A stretch of 64,000 nt of DNA from Acidobacteriaceae bacterium UBA1307 (GCA_002307235.1 DBTV01000031.1:2287-66286); one strand, 5' to 3'; counted from the first letter of the stretch, positions 1-8,711 are shown. The notes: generated by a model not told the origin, from the letters alone. A program made the numbers and translations.

Positions 1-1328
1 ATCGAGTTCTTGTTGGCGCCGACCGTACCGTCCGAACCCAGACCATAGAACAGGGCGCGGTGCGTCTTCACGTCTTCGGTCGAGAAGCTCGGATCGTAGC
101 TCAGGCTCGAGAACGTCAGATCGTCGTTGATACCGATCGTGAAGTGGTTCTTCGGCTTGTCCTTCGACAGCTCGTCATAGATGCCCTTGACCATCGCCGG
201 CGTGAATTCCTTCGACGACAGGCCATAGCGGCCACCGACAACCTTCGGGGCCTTGAACGGCAGCTCGCTGGCATTTTCGGCCAGAACCGTGACCACGTCC
301 TGGTACAACGGCTCACCGGCCGAACCAGGCTCCTTGCAACGATCGAGAACGGCAATCGCCTTGACCGTCTTCGGCAGAGCCTTCAGGAAGGCAGAGCTGT
401 CGAACGGACGGAACAGGCGAACCTTGACCATGCCAACCTTTTCGCCAGCCTTGGTCAGTGCATCGACGGCTTCCTCGGCCACTTCCGCGCCCGAACCCAT
501 CACGATGATGACCTTCTCGGCATCGGCGGCGCCGTAATAATCAAACAGGTGATACTGACGGCCCGTCAGCTTCGCGGCGCGGTCCATGACCGACTGCACG
601 ATGCCCGGAACGGCGTTGTAGAACGGCTGGCAGGCTTCACGCGCCTGGAAGAAGACGTCGGGGTTCTGCGCTGTACCGCGGATCTTCGGACGATCCGGGC
701 TCAGAGCCGCCTCGCGATAGGCGATCAGATACTTGTCGTCGAGCAGGCCCTTGATCGTTTCGTCGCTGATCGGGGTGATCTTGCCCACCTCGTGCGAGGT
801 ACGGAAACCGTCAAAGAAGTGCATGAACGGCACGCGCGACTCGAGCGTGGCGATCTGCGAAACCAGTGCCATGTCGGCAACTTCCTGCACCGAGTTCGAA
901 CAGAGCATCGCCCAGCCGGTCGAACGACACGACATCACGTCGGAGTGATCGCCGAAGATCGACAGCGCATGCGTCGCCAGCGTACGAGCGGTTACGTGCA
1001 TGGTCGCCGGGGTCAACTCACCCGCGATCTTGTACATGTTCGGAATCATCAGCAGAAGGCCCTGCGACGCGGTAAACGTCGTGCCAAACGCGCCCGCCTG
1101 CAATGCACCATGCAGTGCGCCGGCCGCGCCACCCTCGCTCTGAAGCTCCTCGACGATGGGCTCCCCGCCCCAGATATTCTTCTTTCCTTCTGCATGCCAC
1201 TGATCGGCCCACTCAGCCATCGGGGACGAGGGGGTAATCGGATAAATGGCTACGACTTCGGAAAGACGATAGGCTACCGAAGCTGCAGCTTCGTTCCCAT
1301 CCACGATGACCATCTTTTGTTCACTCAT
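1..1328 (-). CDS. nifJ: Pyruvate:ferredoxin (flavodoxin) oxidoreductase, N-terminal part (gene runs off the left edge)
   Basis: Cytoplasmic enzyme that oxidatively decarboxylates pyruvate to acetyl-CoA and passes electrons to ferredoxin or flavodoxin. The reverse strand reads open for 442 codons with no stop before the edge. The N-terminus reads MSEQKMVIVDGNEAAASVAY, followed by the pyrimidine-binding-domain signature YPITPSSPM, then EELQSEGGAAGALHGAL and TFTASQGLLLMIPNMYKIAGE. The visible end, ALFYGLGSDGTVGANKNS, begins the gamma-type domain, so roughly the first third of a typical 1,170-1,200 aa single-chain enzyme is present; the Fe-S and TPP domains lie outside. The start at 1328 has GAGG 10 nt upstream; an in-frame ATG at 1343 would add five residues. 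The gene follows the aldo/keto reductase on the same strand with 194 bp between them. Identity is secure; the rest of the gene is unseen. Confidence 0.95.
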   Translation of the reverse strand, partial: MSEQKMVIVDGNEAAASVAYRLSEVVAIYPITPSSPMAEWADQWHAEGKKNIWGGEPIVEELQSEGGAAGALHGALQAGAFGTTFTASQGLLLMIPNMYKIAGELTPATMHVTARTLATHALSIFGDHSDVMSCRSTGWAMLCSNSVQEVADMALVSQIATLESRVPFMHFFDGFRTSHEVGKITPISDETIKGLLDDKYLIAYREAALSPDRPKIRGTAQNPDVFFQAREACQPFYNAVPGIVQSVMDRAAKLTGRQYHLFDYYGAADAEKVIIVMGSGAEVAEEAVDALTKAGEKVGMVKVRLFRPFDSSAFLKALPKTVKAIAVLDRCKEPGSAGEPLYQDVVTVLAENASELPFKAPKVVGGRYGLSSKEFTPAMVKGIYDELSKDKPKNHFTIGINDDLTFSSLSYDPSFSTEDVKTHRALFYGLGSDGTVGANKNS

Positions 1329-1522
1329 TTCGCTTTGCCTCATAAGTGCGGCCGGCGGAAAAACAACCGCTACTCCCGAAGTCTCAAGGGATGAGCTGTC
1401 GAGAGGCAGTGATGAGGGACACATGCAGGCCAGGGAATACCACATGGCAAAATGGCATTCACATAGTGGATCACCCTACGGGACGCCGTGCTCTAATGTT
1501 CCGTTCACGCACACCCGCGTAT

Positions 1523-2695
1523 TTACTGCTGATTCTCCTTCTCCCGCACGCAGCTATCCAGGAGCACACGCACCTTTTCCATCCAGTCGAAAACCGAAAT
1601 TTGCTGTGGACATACGTCAAGGCAGGCGCCGCACCGCTGGCAGGCCCCGGCCCGCTCCTCCGGCTTCAGAAAAAAGTCGTAACGAAGCTGCGCCGTAGCC
1701 ACATCGTCAAAGGCGCGTGCATAGTTATACACATCAAAGTTGGCTGGCACATCGAGCCCGTTCGGGCACGGCATGCAATAGCCGCACCCCGTGCATGGAA
1801 TCACCGTCCGCGCCTTGTAGCCCGCCCGCACCTCAGCCAGCAGAATCTGCTCCTTGGTTCCGAAGCAGTGCACCTTGGCCCGGGCCGCCAGCCGCAGATT
1901 CTCCTCCACCTGCGTCAGGTTCGACATCCCGCTCAACACCACCGAAACATCCGGCTGGTCCCACAGCCATCCGAAGGCCCACTCGACCGGCGTCCGCCGC
2001 AGCGGAAACTCCATCATCGTCTCCATAATCTCTACCGGCGGATCGGCAAGCCGCCCGCCCAGCAGAGGCTCCATCACCACCACGGCCAGCCCGCGATCCG
2101 CCGCCAGCTTCAGCCCGCGCTGTCCCGCCTGATCCTCGACGTTGATGTAGTTGTACTGAATCTGGCAGAAGCTCCACAGATCGCTGCCGTCGAGAATCTC
2201 CTTGAAGGCTGCGTAGTCGTCGTGAAACGAAAAGCCCAACTGCCGGATGCGTCCATCCGCCAGCGCGGCGCGCGCCTTTTCCAGCAGATCGTGCTTGAGC
2301 ACCACCTCGCGCCAAAACTTGCGATTCAATCCGTGAAACAGATAAAAATCCACGTGATCGTCACGCAAACGATCCAGTTGCTCACTCAAAATCCGGTCGA
2401 AGTCCTCCGGCCCGTGTACCAGCCAGACCGGCAGCTTGGTCGCCACGCGCACGCGTTTCCGGTAGCCGTCCTCGAGCGCGCGGCCAATCACAACCTCGCT
2501 TTTTCCTTCGTGGTAGGTGTAGGCCGTGTCCAGATAATTCACGCCCTTGTCGATCGCATGGCGCATCATCCGTATCGCCTCCGCCTCGTCAATCCGCGCA
2601 CTACCGTGGCGACCGTCAGCGGTTGGAAGACGCATACATCCGAGGCCCAGAGCCGAAGCCTTCCATCCAGAAGATCCAAAATCCCTGTATTGCAT
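1523..2695 (-). CDS. Aldo/keto reductase with C-terminal double [4Fe-4S] motif
   Basis: 390 aa. Residues 1-290 are an aldo/keto reductase TIM barrel: MQYRDFGSSGWKASALGLGC opens it, the D56/Y61 region (YLDTAYTYHEGKSE) carries the active-site Asp and Tyr, and the last barrel strand reads SVVLSGMSN. The final 90 residues add C301-x2-C-x2-C-x2-C and C352-x2-C-x2-C-x3-C-P, a ferredoxin-like pair. This layout matches the 'predicted oxidoreductase of the aldo/keto reductase family' group (COG1453 type), whose substrate is mostly unknown. The start at 2695 has GGAGG 7 nt upstream and matches the usual AKR N-terminus; a longer frame to 2860 adds 55 unconserved residues and is rejected. It is transcribed divergently from feoAB across about 210 bp. 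Electron transfer through the clusters is inferred. Confidence 0.9.
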   Translation of the reverse strand: MQYRDFGSSGWKASALGLGCMRLPTADGRHGSARIDEAEAIRMMRHAIDKGVNYLDTAYTYHEGKSEVVIGRALEDGYRKRVRVATKLPVWLVHGPEDFDRILSEQLDRLRDDHVDFYLFHGLNRKFWREVVLKHDLLEKARAALADGRIRQLGFSFHDDYAAFKEILDGSDLWSFCQIQYNYINVEDQAGQRGLKLAADRGLAVVVMEPLLGGRLADPPVEIMETMMEFPLRRTPVEWAFGWLWDQPDVSVVLSGMSNLTQVEENLRLAARAKVHCFGTKEQILLAEVRAGYKARTVIPCTGCGYCMPCPNGLDVPANFDVYNYARAFDDVATAQLRYDFFLKPEERAGACQRCGACLDVCPQQISVFDWMEKVRVLLDSCVREKENQQ

Positions 2696-2904
2696 GGAGT
2701 TACCTCCATTTCGACTTCGACCGAAGTGTACCTCTCTTTTTTTGAAAACAGACCGATATGTACCACAAAGGCAAACAGATTCTTTTCTTCCACCCACGCC
2801 CGCGCCGCGCCCTTCTGCATTTTCTTCGTCTCTGAAAACGGTCCACGTGATTGAAGTCACGACAAAGCGAGTTAATCGGAGTTAATATCGAAGACAGGTT
2901 GACG

Positions 2905-3360
2905 ATGAGTGAATTGATACGGCCCGTCCGCCGCGCGGGAGACGCGGACGTTTCCCAGCCGAATACCTCCCAGAGGGCCAGGATGAACGTGCAGCAGAAA
3001 ACTAATTTTGCCCCCTGTTGCGGGGAAGCGACGCAACTCTCCGAAGAGAAATGCGAGCAAAACGGTCGCCTTTTTAATTCTCCGCGCTTTGCACAATGCG
3101 CCACCAGCCTGTCGGAGTGCATGCTCAGCGAGTTGGCCGTCGGCGACAGCGGCATTCTGGTGGCGCTTACACTGCCCGATGAGGTCCAGAACCACCTGAT
3201 GCACATGGGCTTCGTGCCCGACGCGCGCGTCAAGGTGCTGCGCCACGCCCCGGCCGGCGACCCGGTCGTCTACGGCATCGACGGCATGGAAGTCGCCCTG
3301 CGCAAAGAGACCGCTTCGGCCATCCGCGTACGTCCGGCCCAGGATGAGGCCGTTCAATGA
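2905..3360 (+). CDS. feoA: FeoA-type ferrous iron transport accessory protein with Cys-rich N-terminal extension
   Basis: The last 75-80 residues are a FeoA SH3-like domain (LSELAVGDSGILVALTLPDE, HLMHMGFVPDARVKVL, DGMEVALRKETASAIRV), a small cytoplasmic partner of FeoB. It overlaps feoB by ATGA, so the two are translationally coupled. The start is uncertain: ATG 2905 (used; AGG about 9 nt upstream), ATG 2983 (GAGGG upstream) and ATG 3121 (CGGAG 3 nt upstream) are all in frame. The 3121 start would give a normal 79-residue FeoA. If an upstream start is used, the extension holds five cysteines, including an adjacent Cys pair, which is unusual for FeoA. Function is clear; length is not. Confidence 0.85.
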   Translation: MSELIRPVRRAGDADVSQPNTSQRARMNVQQKTNFAPCCGEATQLSEEKCEQNGRLFNSPRFAQCATSLSECMLSELAVGDSGILVALTLPDEVQNHLMHMGFVPDARVKVLRHAPAGDPVVYGIDGMEVALRKETASAIRVRPAQDEAVQ

Positions 3361-5264
3361 GCGATTGCTGCCAGCCCAAGCCTTTTGTCGCCCCGGCCTG
3401 CGCCCCTGACGCCACTCTGCGCACCATCGTGCTCATCGGCCCGCCCAACGCCGGCAAATCGACGCTCTTCAACCGCCTCACCGGTCTGCGCCAAAAGGTC
3501 GCCAACTTTCCCGGCGTCACCGTCGAGCAGCGCCTCGGCCTGATGGCCGGCATTGGCCGCGACGATCTGACGCTGATCGACCTGCCCGGCATCTACAGCC
3601 TTTCGCCCTACTCCGAAGACGCCCGCGTTTCGATCGACGTGCTGCGCGGCAAGATGCCGGGCACACCCAAACCCGACGCCGTGCTGCTGGTCCTCGATTC
3701 GCTGCATCTGACCCGCCAGCTCATGCTCGCCGCCCCGGTTCTCGCCATGGGCCTGCCCACGCTGGTGCTGCTCAACATGAGCGACCTGATGGCCGAGCGT
3801 GGCGGCAAAATCGACTCCCTCAAGCTCGCCCGCGAACTTGGCGCACCCGTCGCCCAGATCAGCGCCGCCCGCGGCGAAGGCCTCGAGGTCATCTCACAGT
3901 TTCTTGACGAAAGAAGCCGCCGCGAACCAGCCGCTCCGCTCTCACTGCCCGTACTGGGCAACGCCGCCAGCGCCCATCGCTGGGCCGCGCAGGTCAGCCA
4001 CCGCACCGGCTACCACGCCCCGCTCTCGGAAGAAAACTCGCGCAAGCTCGACGACATTCTGCTGCATCGCATCTGGGGACCGCTCCTGTTTCTGCTCGTC
4101 GTGTTGGCCGTCTTTGAAAGCGTCTTTGCCCTCGGCCAGCCGCTCTCGGAAGGCTTCGGCGACCTGCTCGCGCGCTTCGGCGATCTCGTCCGGCCACTGC
4201 TGCCCGCCGGTTGGCTGCAGTCGCTCGTCCTCGATGGCCTCTGGGCCGGCGTCTCTTCAGTGCTCGTCTTCCTGCCTCAGATTCTGCTTCTGTTTCTGTT
4301 CATCGGCATTCTCGAGGACTCGGGCTATCTGGCCCGCGCCGCGCTCATCGCCGACCGTGTCATGCGCGTGATCGGACTCAACGGCAAGGCCTTCATCCCG
4401 CTGCTTTCGGCCTACGCCTGCGCCGTGCCCGCCATCATGGCCACGCGCACCATTGAGAACAAGCGCGACCGCATTGCCACGATTCTGGTCACGCCCTTCA
4501 TGACCTGCTCGGCCCGCCTGCCCGTCTACATGATGCTGATCGCGGCCTTTATCCCTAACACCACCTATCTGCACGGCATTGTCGGACTGCGGGCGGCGGT
4601 GATGCTCGGCCTCTATCTCGCCGGTTTCCTGGCTGCCTTCGGCACCGCATGGATTCTGAAGAGTTCCGTGCTCAAGTCGAGCGAAACGCCCTTCATTCTC
4701 GAGCTGCCGCAGTACCGCATGCCGACCCTTCGTTCGCTCGCCCTGCGCCTGATCGACCGCGCCCGCGTCTTCCTTCGCCAGGCCGGAACCATCATCGTCA
4801 GCGTCACCATCGTGCTCTGGGTGCTCTCGCATCTGCCTATCGCGCACGTTGCCGGCGTGTGGCAAACGCCCGCACTCACCGACAGCATCATCGGCCGCCT
4901 CGGTCACTTCATCGAGCCGCTTATCGCGCCACTCGGCTTTGACTGGAAGATCGGCATCGGCCTGCTGTCAAGCGTGCTGGCCCGCGAGGTTCTGGTCAGC
5001 ACCATGGGCACGCTCTACGACACCGACCCGGCCACGCACGGACTCGCGCTCGAACAGGCCATCCATCACGACATCGCACTCGGCGGCGCGCTGGCCTTGA
5101 TGATCTTCTTCGCCTTCGCCCTGCAGTGCACCTCGACGCTGGCCATGGTTCGCCGCGAGACCAATAGCTGGAAGTGGCCCGCCGTGCAGTTCTGCTATAT
5201 GCTCGCCCTCGCCTGGATCGCGGCCTTCGCCGTCAACCACATCACCATGGCGCTGCTGCGATAA
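3357..5264 (+). CDS. feoB: FeoB ferrous iron transporter (GTPase-coupled membrane protein)
   Basis: 635 aa inner-membrane Fe(II) importer. The N-terminal G domain shows G1 GPPNAGKST (28-36), G3 DLPG (75-78), G4 NMSD (140-143) and a G5-like SAARGEG (169-175). From about residue 225 the Gate/Nucleos_tra2 membrane region follows, with ILEDSGYLARAAL and AIMATRTIENKRDR, and ends in hydrophobic helices. It is somewhat shorter than the about 770 aa E. coli protein but complete in domain order. The N-terminus MSDCCQPKPFVAPAC carries three cysteines before the G domain. It is translationally coupled to feoA by a 4-bp overlap. A hairpin at 5271-5306 follows. Confidence 0.97.
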   Translation: MSDCCQPKPFVAPACAPDATLRTIVLIGPPNAGKSTLFNRLTGLRQKVANFPGVTVEQRLGLMAGIGRDDLTLIDLPGIYSLSPYSEDARVSIDVLRGKMPGTPKPDAVLLVLDSLHLTRQLMLAAPVLAMGLPTLVLLNMSDLMAERGGKIDSLKLARELGAPVAQISAARGEGLEVISQFLDERSRREPAAPLSLPVLGNAASAHRWAAQVSHRTGYHAPLSEENSRKLDDILLHRIWGPLLFLLVVLAVFESVFALGQPLSEGFGDLLARFGDLVRPLLPAGWLQSLVLDGLWAGVSSVLVFLPQILLLFLFIGILEDSGYLARAALIADRVMRVIGLNGKAFIPLLSAYACAVPAIMATRTIENKRDRIATILVTPFMTCSARLPVYMMLIAAFIPNTTYLHGIVGLRAAVMLGLYLAGFLAAFGTAWILKSSVLKSSETPFILELPQYRMPTLRSLALRLIDRARVFLRQAGTIIVSVTIVLWVLSHLPIAHVAGVWQTPALTDSIIGRLGHFIEPLIAPLGFDWKIGIGLLSSVLAREVLVSTMGTLYDTDPATHGLALEQAIHHDIALGGALALMIFFAFALQCTSTLAMVRRETNSWKWPAVQFCYMLALAWIAAFAVNHITMALLR

Positions 5265-5270
5265 AACAAA

Positions 5271-5306
5271 CGAGGGAACAGCAACAGCTTGTTCCTGATT
5301 CCCTCG
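5271..5306 (+). terminator. Hairpin after feoB, probable transcription end
   Basis: CGAGGGAA (5271-5278) pairs with TTCCCTCG (5299-5306), and an inner GAACA/TGTTC can extend the structure. There is no run of T after it, so it is a weak intrinsic terminator or an RNA-stabilising hairpin between feoB and the next gene. Confidence 0.45.
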
Positions 5307-5314
5307 TCCCTCGT

Positions 5315-5320
5315 TACAAT
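5315..5320 (+). promoter_or_regulatory. -10 hexamer placed for a leaderless mRNA
   Basis: TACAAT lies exactly 6 nt before the ATG at 5327 and there is no Shine-Dalgarno sequence. Transcription would start at or near the A of the start codon. No convincing -35 is visible. Confidence 0.45.
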
Positions 5321-5326
5321 AAGCCC

Positions 5327-5893
5327 ATGCCCTCCCACGCTCCGCTCAAGCTGACCATCGCCGACCACGGCACCGAACTCACCATCGAGGCCGTGCGCGA
5401 AAACAGCATCTGGGAGCAGTGCGGCGCCTTCGCGCTCGTGCTCGCCATTCTCTGTCTGTTCTGGGAGGGCGGCAACCAGCAGGCGCAGATCTTCGCCATC
5501 GTTGGCTCGTTTCTTCTGGTCGCCGGCTACCTGCGCATGCGCACCGCGCGCAACACCGTCACCCTGCACGCCACCGCAGACGAGTTGCGCACCGAGGGCC
5601 GCAGCGCCGAAACCCTCGCCTGCTCCAAGGTCATGCTCATGCAATACGACCCAGGCGACGAGGACGATCCTTCTGGACTGTACGTTTTTGTGCCCGAGCG
5701 CTACGTGTGTTTGCTGCCGCGCCTCAACCCGGAACAGACCGCGCGTGTGCTCGCCGCGCTCGAGCGAAAGTTCCCCGGCCTCACCCAGAATCGCACCCCC
5801 ACCGGCGCGCTCGACGACGACTCCCGCGGCATGATGAACCTCTGGCTCAGCCAGCCGCCGCGTGACGGTAGCGACGAAGAACACACAAACTAA
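5327..5893 (+). CDS. Uncharacterised membrane protein with two TM helices (188 aa)
   Basis: I do not recognise a named family. The sequence opens with a polar segment (about 30 residues), has two adjacent hydrophobic helices (about 31-47 and 53-69) joined by a short Gly/Asn/Gln loop, and continues as a 115-residue cytoplasmic-looking domain rich in acidic residues. The topology resembles small bacterial proteins with a PH-like domain behind two helices, but the fold is not demonstrated. ATG 5327 is preferred because the upstream in-frame sequence overlaps the 3' end of feoB and because a -10 element sits just before it. Codon use matches the neighbours. A dispersed repeat follows at 5924. Confidence 0.75.
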   Translation: MPSHAPLKLTIADHGTELTIEAVRENSIWEQCGAFALVLAILCLFWEGGNQQAQIFAIVGSFLLVAGYLRMRTARNTVTLHATADELRTEGRSAETLACSKVMLMQYDPGDEDDPSGLYVFVPERYVCLLPRLNPEQTARVLAALERKFPGLTQNRTPTGALDDDSRGMMNLWLSQPPRDGSDEEHTN

Positions 5894-5923
5894 CTCTAGA
5901 CAATGATCCCCACACCTCACATG

Positions 5924-5982
5924 CTGTCATCCTGAGCGACCGGACGCGTGAGCGGAAGGGAGTCGAAGGACCTGCGGTTGCT
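5924..5982. repeat. Dispersed intergenic repeat, short copy
   Basis: Begins CTGTCATCCTGAGCGACCGG and ends GTCGAAGGACCTGCGGTTGC. A second copy with the same ends but a longer middle lies at 52182-52255. This is a REP-like non-coding repeat between the membrane-protein gene and the AT-rich orphan gene. Confidence 0.75.
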
Positions 5983-6015
5983 GCTCACTCTCAGTAAATG
6001 AGGCCCATGTTACGA

Positions 6016-6777
6016 CTATCCAACAACGCTATCTGAACCTGTGAAGAATTCTGCAAATGCAGGCATTACTACATCTGAAACATATTCATACATCTCGACG
6101 AGATTGGTAACGGTGAGTTGAATTTTCTCAGTCTCATCGCAAACTGCAAATTCGATTTCATTATGCGAGTTAAACTCGATCTTCTCTTTATCGAGCAGTG
6201 GTATAGCATACTCAACGCCATCCTCTAGTAGCCTTGATTCCACCATAGTCCCCCCATTAATTTTGAACTGCCATTCTGCGGAAGTAATTCTGTGCGGAGT
6301 TAAGTGTCGATGTTTGTCGATATTCCACAATTTATTTAATTTCCACAAACGCGTAGAACGAAAATCATTTCCAGCTTTGTATGGTTGAAAATATTTAATC
6401 ATTTCAACTGCTTTATCTGGGACTCCTGTAGTTGACCTTTTAATATATTCCTGCGATTTTGAATTATCTTCCTCGCATATTGGAAAACAAATATTTTTGT
6501 TTGGCAAACCCCCACCTAAAAGCGCCAATTGCCACACAATGTGATCGAGTACCGCCCTAAGGTTTGCAATAAAATCCCCCGCACGCAAGGCTGTCTGTAA
6601 GAATCTCTCATCGTACATCTCTTGTATTCTCACTTTAAATTTATTACTTTCTACATCTTCTTCCGTCGTAATTTTGGGCTTAGATGTTTTTTGAATAGCT
6701 TCTACTTCTTTGAGGAATTCGTCCAAGCGGAATTTTGCCCACTGCCTTTTTAAATCAGGATCGAATAAGCTTGGCAT
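6016..6777 (-). CDS. AT-rich hypothetical protein, probable foreign gene
   Basis: 253 aa, soluble, no signal peptide. Visible landmarks are RAGDFIANLRAVLDHIVWQL, a Pro/Gly-rich GGGLPNKNICFPI stretch and LWNIDKHRHLTP. I have an impression of a widespread family of uncharacterised bacterial proteins with an N-terminal helical bundle, but no function can be assigned. The base composition is strikingly AT-rich with A/T-ending codons, unlike every neighbour. ATG 6777 is chosen because GAGGGGAG lies 7 nt upstream; the longer frame to 6816 would overlap recN. The gene begins 22 bp after the recN stop on the same strand, so read-through from recN is possible. A dispersed repeat lies just beyond its 3' end. 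Recent acquisition is the most likely explanation. Confidence 0.8.
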   Translation of the reverse strand: MPSLFDPDLKRQWAKFRLDEFLKEVEAIQKTSKPKITTEEDVESNKFKVRIQEMYDERFLQTALRAGDFIANLRAVLDHIVWQLALLGGGLPNKNICFPICEEDNSKSQEYIKRSTTGVPDKAVEMIKYFQPYKAGNDFRSTRLWKLNKLWNIDKHRHLTPHRITSAEWQFKINGGTMVESRLLEDGVEYAIPLLDKEKIEFNSHNEIEFAVCDETEKIQLTVTNLVEMYEYVSDVVMPAFAEFFTGSDSVVG

Positions 6778-6799
6778 TATCGAACTCCCCTCGTATCTA

Positions 6800-8488
6800 T
6801 TACCGGCTCGCCTCAATCATCTGTTCGGCGTGCTGCAGGCTGGTTTCGGTCACCTTGGCGCCGCTCATCATGCGCGCCACCTCCTGCGTGCGAGCCCGGG
6901 CATCGAGCGTGCGAATCTGCGTCTTGGTGCGGCCTTCGGCCTCGCGCTTTTCGACGACCAGATGCTGATCGGCGAAGGCAGCAATCTGCGGCAGATGCGT
7001 CACGCACAGCACCTGCTGCGCGCGACCAAGCGCCTTCAGCTTCTGCCCCACGGCCTCGGCCGCGCGACCGCCGATGCCAATGTCGATCTCGTCAAAGACC
7101 AGCGTGCGCGGCGTGATTTTCTTCTTTTCCTTCACGTTCTTCGTCGCGTGCTCTTCCACGGCCACCTTCAGGGCCAGCATCACGCGCGACATCTCGCCGC
7201 CCGAGGCAATCTCCACCAGCGGCTTCAGCGGCTCGCCTGCATTGGTTGCGATCCGGTAACTCACCGTATCCCAGCCCGAGACGCTCCACGCCGACTCCTT
7301 CTCGTTGGCCTCGACCGCAACCTCGAAGCGCACCTTCATCGCCAGCGAGTTGATCTCCGCCTCGGCCAGCTTCGCCAGCTTTCCGGCCGCCGCGCGCCGC
7401 GCCGCGCTCAACGCCTGCGCCACTTGCCGGTATTGCTTCGCCGCCGCATCCACGGCCGCGCGCAACGTCTTCAAAATTCCGTCGCGATCCTCAACCTCGC
7501 TCAACTTGCGCGCCGCCTCTTCGCCAAAGAGGATCACGTCCGCGATGGTCTTGCCGTACTTGCGCTTGAGCCGGTCGATCAACGCCAGACGGTCCTCAAT
7601 CTCCTCAAGCCGCTCGGGCGAGGCATTGATGCCCTCGGCATAATCGCGCAAGGTCGTCGCCACATCGTCGACCGTCGCCCGAGCCCCGGCCAACTGCTGC
7701 GCCGGCTCGGCGAAGCGAGCATCGTAGCGCGCCAGTTCCTCAATGTTGCGCAGCGCCGCGCGCAGAGCACCCTCGGCCGACGACGAGCCTTCATACAACT
7801 GCTCAAAGGCTCCCTGCGCGGCGGCATAGAGCTTTTCCGCATTCGCCAGCACGCGCTTTTCGGTCTCGAGCGCCTCGTCCTCGCCCGCTTGCAGATGTGC
7901 GCCGACAATCTCCTTGCTCTGATAGCTCCACAGGTCCACCATGCGCAGCCGGTCCTGTTCGCCTTCGACCAGATCCTCGAGTTTTTTCCTCGCCTGCGAC
8001 CACTGCGCGGCGGCCTCGGCAATCTCGTCGGTGGAGATTCCTGCAAAACGGTCCAGCAAAATCCGCTGCTGCGCCTGATCGAAGCTCACCAGCGTCTCGG
8101 TCTGCGCATGCACCAGCGCCAGCTCCGGCGCAAGCTGCTTGAGCGCCGCCACCGTCGCCGGCTGATTGTTGATGAACACGCGCCCCTTGCCCGAGGCATG
8201 CAGCTCGCGCCGCAAAATAATCAACGCGCCTTCCACGTCGATTCCGTTTGCCGCCAGAACCGCCTCGGCCCCGCTCGTCGAGTCAAAGACGCAGCTCACC
8301 ACGGCCTTTTCCGCACCATGGCGCACCACTTCGGTCGAGCCCTTGCCGCCCATCAACAGGGCCAGCGCATCCACCAGAATCGATTTGCCGGCGCCGGTCT
8401 CGCCCGTCAGCAGATTCAGTCCCGGACCCAGTGCCGCAACGGCATGGTCAATCACCGCATAGTTTTCCGCGCGCAACTCGATGAGCAT
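6800..8488 (-). CDS. recN: DNA repair protein RecN
   Basis: 562 aa SMC-like ATPase acting in double-strand break repair. The N-terminus MLIELRAENYAVIDH is typical, Walker A is GETGAGKS (29-36), the middle is a long Ala/Glu/Arg-rich coiled coil, and the C-terminal half holds the signature IASGGEMSRVMLALK and Walker B-like TLVFDEIDIGIGGRAAE, then VLCVTHLPQIAAFAD. The start at 8488 fits the family; GAGG lies 8 nt upstream. An 11-residue longer frame exists and is not supported. It is divergent from rpsD, with 357 bp between the starts. Confidence 0.97.
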   Translation of the reverse strand: MLIELRAENYAVIDHAVAALGPGLNLLTGETGAGKSILVDALALLMGGKGSTEVVRHGAEKAVVSCVFDSTSGAEAVLAANGIDVEGALIILRRELHASGKGRVFINNQPATVAALKQLAPELALVHAQTETLVSFDQAQQRILLDRFAGISTDEIAEAAAQWSQARKKLEDLVEGEQDRLRMVDLWSYQSKEIVGAHLQAGEDEALETEKRVLANAEKLYAAAQGAFEQLYEGSSSAEGALRAALRNIEELARYDARFAEPAQQLAGARATVDDVATTLRDYAEGINASPERLEEIEDRLALIDRLKRKYGKTIADVILFGEEAARKLSEVEDRDGILKTLRAAVDAAAKQYRQVAQALSAARRAAAGKLAKLAEAEINSLAMKVRFEVAVEANEKESAWSVSGWDTVSYRIATNAGEPLKPLVEIASGGEMSRVMLALKVAVEEHATKNVKEKKKITPRTLVFDEIDIGIGGRAAEAVGQKLKALGRAQQVLCVTHLPQIAAFADQHLVVEKREAEGRTKTQIRTLDARARTQEVARMMSGAKVTETSLQHAEQMIEASR

Positions 8489-8651
8489 CCTTGCACCTCT
8501 GGCGATTCCAGGTTGACGCACCGTGGGCCTGCAGCGCCCAAGATCGCCTGTAGGCTACCAAAGCGCTCTTCGATTGTCAAAGAAATACGCAAGCTATCCA
8601 TTTAATTCAAAAGAACTTAATGCTTTTCCTCCCTCTTTTCTCGCCCCCCAC

Positions 8652-8711
8652 TTGCGCCCGCGCAGCAAGTTTTATATGATCAAAAAAGTGAATCACGGAC
8701 CTATTCGGTCC
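8652..8711 (+). promoter_or_regulatory. rpsD promoter and leader hairpin
   Basis: TTGCGC (8652-8657), 17 bp, then TATGAT (8675-8680) is a good sigma-70-type promoter. A start near 8687 leaves about 160 nt of untranslated leader before rpsD, beginning with a GGACC/GGTCC hairpin (8697-8711). The rest of the 8489-8845 gap holds the recN upstream region on the other strand and no gene that I can support. A long leader would suit feedback control by S4, but no S4 pseudoknot was demonstrated. Confidence 0.6.

Noticed and set aside
1346..2854. About 500-codon plus-strand open frame
   Set aside because: Antisense to the Fe-S aldo/keto reductase, which has clear motifs.
6710..8605. About 630-codon plus-strand open frame opposite recN
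   Set aside because: Shadow of recN; low-complexity Arg/Leu-rich product.
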